Source of the DNA: Pseudomonas sp. UMAB-08
Lineage (GTDB): Bacteria > Pseudomonadota > Gammaproteobacteria > Pseudomonadales > Pseudomonadaceae
Assembly: GCF_900095225.1 (NCBI RefSeq)
Contig: NZ_LT607434.1
Coordinates: 17,391-81,390, forward strand
Length of the DNA: 64,000 bases
Direction of reading: 5' to 3'
Of the stretch, positions 60,325 through 64,000 are shown one piece after another. The notes under the pieces were generated by a model. That model saw only the letters and a list, made by a program, of their open reading frames with translations. It was not told the origin of the DNA and did no database searches. Both the position numbers and the translations under genes were made by a program. The first letter of the stretch is position 1, and each line of letters begins with the position of its first letter.

Positions 60325-63300
60325 GCGCTGGCCTCCGCCGTGGACAGGGATTGCCAGGGGGCTTCAAACAATGGGCGATACAGGGCGTCACACCAACCCA
60401 CAAATTCTTCGCTGTCGATCAGTGCAGCAAAATCCGGGAACTGACGGGCCAACGCCGTACTTTCGCGACGCTCACCATTGGTGGTCTGGCCATCACCTTC
60501 ATACGCCTTGCAGGCTGCTGCCTCGGCCTTCGCTTCGTCACTCTGGCCGAGCCAGGCAAACGCGGTTTTTACGGCCACGGGCAGTGGTCGCTGCATTCCG
60601 GTTTGCCAGGCCATCAACAGATGATTAAGCGCTGTCGCCGCAGCCTCTTTTTCCAGCGGGTCCAGCAACAGGGTTTCATCGCTGGCGACCAACGCAGTGC
60701 TCAGCGGTAGACCACAAGCGCAGGCCACCAGGTGAATCACCCAGGGCCGCGTCAATCGATGCCACTTGCGGGTTTTCTTCGAGCCAATGGCGTTCGGAAT
60801 GGCGGTCACGGCCAACAACCCACCGCGGCTGTTTTTATGCAGCCCGCTGAGCCAGCCGTCCAGACTCACCTGCTGGTGAGCAAAGCTGACAGGCAATGCA
60901 CTGTTCAGCGGTTCGGGCCACTGGCGCAACAGGTCTTGATAACGCTGGAGCAGGTCAGGCAATGGCTCGATCAGTTCCTCTTGCAGGCTCGCGCCGAAAC
61001 CGGCCATGGGCAGCAACCCACTGCCTTGCAGCCGTCGGGCCTGGGACAGCAAGGCGTCGTCGATCTGCTCGGGTCGAGCCAATGCCGCTTCAAGCAGGCT
61101 TTCGCTCAGGCTATAACGCTCAAGGGCATCCAGCACGAAGGGTTCTTCGTCCGCGAGGGGCGCTTCGGCCACTTCGAAGAAAATCTTCAAGCGCTGGCTG
61201 AAGAAGTGCCGGACCGGGTTACGCAAAAAATCTTGTAGTTGCGCGAGGCTGAGCGGCTCCTCCTGCTGATGCTCGGACAGTGCCGGCGCGTCAGCCACCG
61301 GGATGTTCGACTCATGCAGCATCTGCCATTCGCGAGCGAAGCTGAAGAAACCGCTGCCGTCATGGAAGTACTGTGCACTGAACGGCTGCAAGGGATGTTC
61401 GAGGGTCAGCTTGTGGAGCAGTTGTTCGCCGGGATTACGTTTCTCCACGTCTTCTGGCGCTACCGCACCGACCGGCTTCCAACCGCTGGCGAGATGATCG
61501 CGAAGCTGACCAATCAGCACCGACGCCGGACGTTCGCTGTTGTCGCGAATGCTACGCCCGACCCAGCTGATGTAAAGCTGATCACGTGCGGAGAGCAGCG
61601 CTTCAAGCAGTAAGTACCGGTCATCTTCACGACGGGAGCGGTCGCCAGGACGGTAGTCGCTGCCCATCAAATCGAAGTCCAGCGGCGGCTGTGCTCGTGG
61701 GTAATCGCCATCATTCATGCCCAGCAAGCAGACCAGTTTGAAGGGGATTGCACGCATGGGCATCAGGGTGCAGAAGTTAACCGAGCCCGCCAGAAAGCGC
61801 TGCGATAAACGCCCTTGGTCAAGACCGGCCAACCAGGCTTCGCGTACGACAGTCAGGGGAAGTTCGTCGAGCAGGCCTACCGATTCACAGGTGTCCAGCC
61901 AGGTTTCACGCAACTGCTCGAGTTGGCCGAGCAGGTAGTCGTCATGCTCACTGTCGGCCGCGAAGAACACTTGCACCAAGGCTTGCAGGCGCGCGCCCCA
62001 CACCTGGGGAGTCGCCGGGAGCGAGAGCTCACTATGGGCGACCTGGAGGGCATCGATCAGTGAGACCAGAGGGCCAATCAGTGCAGCATCGAGTCCGCCG
62101 ATTTCGTCGTACGGTTCAATCCCGTCATAAGACGCGCCCGCCCCGACGGCGTAGCCCAGCAGCATGCGACGCAGGCCGAAATGCCAGCTGTTCTGCTCCA
62201 GCTCATCAGGCAAACCCAGGCCCGCACGCTGCTTGGCGTTCAAGCCCCAACGAACACCCGCACCTTCAATCCAGCGATGCAGCGTCGCAAGGTCACGCTC
62301 TTCGACGCCAAAGCGGGTGCGTAGCGCCGGGACGTCCAGCAGATCGAGAATTTCACTGACCGGGAATCGACTGTCCGGGATCTTCAGCAGGTGCTCGACT
62401 GCAATCAACAACGGTTCACGGCCGCGCTGGCCTTGGTCCGCCAGAGTGAACGGAATGAAGCGCCGATCATCCCGCTCGAGCTGGCCGAACACGGCACGGA
62501 TGTGCGGAGCGTAACTATCGATATCGGGGACCATGACGATCACATCGCGCGGGCGCAGATCCGGGTCAGCGCTGAAACGGGCGAGTAATTGATCGTGAAG
62601 GATTTCCACTTCCCGCTGCGCGCTGTGCGCTACATGGAAACGGATCGAACGGTCTTTACCAGAGTCGACCGCAGGCCACAGATCGCGGGTCTCGCTGAGT
62701 GGGCGCAGCTCGAGAATGTCGTCCTGAAGCTGGTTCAGTATCGTGCGAGGTTCGCTCTCACTGAACAGATCGATACGTCCGTCCCTGAACGCTGCCCGGT
62801 AGCTGTTGGGCTCGTCATAACTGTCCAGCAAATTGATGTAGTCACGACCTTGTTTGCCCCACGCGGCGAGCAGCGGATGTGCATGCTGATGCAGCGCTTC
62901 GGGGTCCAGCACGACGGGCATTCCAGCTTTACGCGCCTGACGCTTATATTGATGCCGTAACAGGTCTTTATCGGCGACGATGTCCGCCCAATGGTGCCGA
63001 CACGGGTTGTGCACACAGAGCAGCACCTGACTGAATTTCGCCAGACCGGCCAAGGCTTCGAGCGCTTGTGCCGGTAGCGAAGAGATGCCAAACACAATGA
63101 CCCGAGAAGGCAGGCCTTCAGGTGCCTCGGTCAGGCTGTTGATGCGCTCGATAAAACGCTGGTGAACGCCTGCGCGGCTTTGCGCCATGTCTTCGACGCC
63201 GACGTCCATCAGGAGCGCGCGCCACAACTCTGCCTGCCAGCAATTGGCCGGGGTCAGAGCCTTGCTCTCGCCTCGGCCGTTGCGCAATTGATGACGACCC

Positions 63301-63806
63301 GCCGCCCAGTCTTCGAGCCAGTCAGCCCGATAGACCTGGTATTGGTCAAACAGGTCCGCGAGTCGTTCAGACAGCTGGTAACGCTTGCGTAGGTCGGTGT
63401 CGTTAGTGAGGAAGCGTTGCAACGGCTCGAAATGTGGCTGGTCAATCAACGCAGGAAGCAGGCGCATCAAACGCCAGGTGAGGGGTGCCTTGTCCAACAG
63501 CGAAGTCGCTGGAATTTCATCGCGGCCCAACACCACTCGATACAGTTGCCACATGAAACTGCCGGGGAGTTGCACATCCACTGCGGCTGCGATTCCGCAT
63601 CCACCTTGATCGTCGTCCTGAGAGTCCTCAGCCAGAGCCAGTTTCAACCATTGAGCGATGCCGTTGCTTTGCACCAACGCAATCTCATTCTCCAGGGGCG
63701 CCAGCGGATAACGCCGCATCCAGGAAACGACAAGGCTGCGCAACTCATCCAGTCGGTTGCCATGAACCACCATGAATCCAGCACTGAGCGTTGGTGTAAC
63801 CGGCAT
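60321..63806 (-). CDS. recC: Exodeoxyribonuclease V gamma subunit (RecC)
   Basis: 1161 residues from ATG 63806, chosen for the AAGGAAG site; an ATG at 63833 (MTVSV) is in frame. It begins FMVVHGNRLDELRSLVVSWM, the RecC N-terminus, with the catalytically dead helicase-like fold, ALVQSNGIAQWLKLALAE, CLLGMNDGDYPRAQPPLDFD and DRYLLLEALLSARDQLYISW. RecC splits the duplex and recognises Chi. It is the first gene of the operon. Confidence 0.95.
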   Translation of the reverse strand: MPVTPTLSAGFMVVHGNRLDELRSLVVSWMRRYPLAPLENEIALVQSNGIAQWLKLALAEDSQDDDQGGCGIAAAVDVQLPGSFMWQLYRVVLGRDEIPATSLLDKAPLTWRLMRLLPALIDQPHFEPLQRFLTNDTDLRKRYQLSERLADLFDQYQVYRADWLEDWAAGRHQLRNGRGESKALTPANCWQAELWRALLMDVGVEDMAQSRAGVHQRFIERINSLTEAPEGLPSRVIVFGISSLPAQALEALAGLAKFSQVLLCVHNPCRHHWADIVADKDLLRHQYKRQARKAGMPVVLDPEALHQHAHPLLAAWGKQGRDYINLLDSYDEPNSYRAAFRDGRIDLFSESEPRTILNQLQDDILELRPLSETRDLWPAVDSGKDRSIRFHVAHSAQREVEILHDQLLARFSADPDLRPRDVIVMVPDIDSYAPHIRAVFGQLERDDRRFIPFTLADQGQRGREPLLIAVEHLLKIPDSRFPVSEILDLLDVPALRTRFGVEERDLATLHRWIEGAGVRWGLNAKQRAGLGLPDELEQNSWHFGLRRMLLGYAVGAGASYDGIEPYDEIGGLDAALIGPLVSLIDALQVAHSELSLPATPQVWGARLQALVQVFFAADSEHDDYLLGQLEQLRETWLDTCESVGLLDELPLTVVREAWLAGLDQGRLSQRFLAGSVNFCTLMPMRAIPFKLVCLLGMNDGDYPRAQPPLDFDLMGSDYRPGDRSRREDDRYLLLEALLSARDQLYISWVGRSIRDNSERPASVLIGQLRDHLASGWKPVGAVAPEDVEKRNPGEQLLHKLTLEHPLQPFSAQYFHDGSGFFSFAREWQMLHESNIPVADAPALSEHQQEEPLSLAQLQDFLRNPVRHFFSQRLKIFFEVAEAPLADEEPFVLDALERYSLSESLLEAALARPEQIDDALLSQARRLQGSGLLPMAGFGASLQEELIEPLPDLLQRYQDLLRQWPEPLNSALPVSFAHQQVSLDGWLSGLHKNSRGGLLAVTAIPNAIGSKKTRKWHRLTRPWVIHLVACACGLPLSTALVASDETLLLDPLEKEAAATALNHLLMAWQTGMQRPLPVAVKTAFAWLGQSDEAKAEAAACKAYEGDGQTTNGERRESTALARQFPDFAALIDSEEFVGWCDALYRPLFEAPWQSLSTAEASA

Positions 63807-63941
63807 AGCTGCTTCCTTGACTGATACCGTCATCGAGTTTCGCGCAGACGGCCCATGAATTGAATGAAAAACTGATGGCAGAACCTTAAGGGCAAGCGAG
63901 CAGGATTGCCACCTGATCGGACTTTTCCCAGCGCACAAACA

Positions 63942-63973
63942 AAACCCCTGTCTGCATAAGCAGACAGGGGTTT
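63942..63973. terminator. Strong bidirectional terminator upstream of recC
   Basis: AAACCCCTGTCTGC, loop ATAA, GCAGACAGGGGTTT: perfect 14-bp stem. The T residues on the minus strand (GGGGTTTTGTTT) suggest it ends a gene lying to the right of the window. Confidence 0.85.
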
Positions 63974-64000
63974 CGGAATTTAATCTTGACGATGACCTAC

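Overview
The window is chromosomal DNA from a Pseudomonas of the P. fluorescens type. The evidence is high-GC codon use, Pseudomonas REP-like palindromes, the OprD-family porins, the RoxS/RoxR pair, and gene orders that match those I remember from P. aeruginosa: roxRS next to a dppA-opdP-dppBCDF region, piuA/B/C next to a Sel1 gene, the opuC order, and recC-recB-recD. About 46 protein genes are intact, two to three are broken, and one porin runs off the left edge. I saw no tRNA, rRNA, CRISPR array, insertion sequence or prophage gene.

Layout. (1) 1-6.6 kb, minus strand: a galactarate catabolic cluster (FadR-type regulator, kdgD, 2-oxoglutarate semialdehyde dehydrogenase, MFS permease, garD, start of an OprD-type porin). 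It encodes the complete route from galactarate to 2-oxoglutarate. (2) 6.6-11.3 kb: an SbmA/YddA-like ABC exporter, the redox two-component pair roxS/roxR and a SIMPL-domain periplasmic protein. (3) 11.5-13.1 kb: a HET-C domain protein, probably an accessory gene. (4) 13.3-24.3 kb: a dipeptide uptake locus with three paralogous binding proteins, an OpdP-like porin and dppBCDF. (5) 24.3-30.7 kb: a piuB-piuA / piuC-Sel1 iron-uptake locus. (6) 30.7-33.0 kb: a two-gene alpha-xenorhabdolysin-type binary pore-forming toxin (xaxA-xaxB like), set between otherwise conserved genes. (7) 33.2-41.1 kb: speC, the opuC osmolyte importer, prfC and a LysR regulator. (8) 41.3-44.8 kb: mdaB, a cupin, then what I read as a decaying bufferin-type metal-response locus. 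It holds an ECF sigma factor, an NrsF/DUF1109 anti-sigma gene with two Trp-to-amber stops, a DUF2282-like gene split by TAA, and a frameshifted DUF692 remnant. Two divergent promoter-like elements share the form GTAACC-N16-CGAA. (9) 44.9-49.8 kb: mmsB-mmsA-MHS-family transporter with a divergent LysR gene. (10) 50.1-54.5 kb: an apparent four-gene operon (xylose-isomerase-like TIM barrel, IPNS-like 2OG-Fe(II) dioxygenase, periplasmic binding protein, fused ABC permease-ATPase) of unknown substrate. (11) 54.5-63.8 kb: recD, recB and recC as an overlapping operon on the minus strand.

The least ordinary items are the decaying bufferin/SigF-like locus (42.5-44.8 kb), the XaxAB-like toxin, the HET-C gene, and the 50-54.5 kb uptake/dioxygenase operon. 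Family assignments come from reading motifs and gene order; no database search was run.
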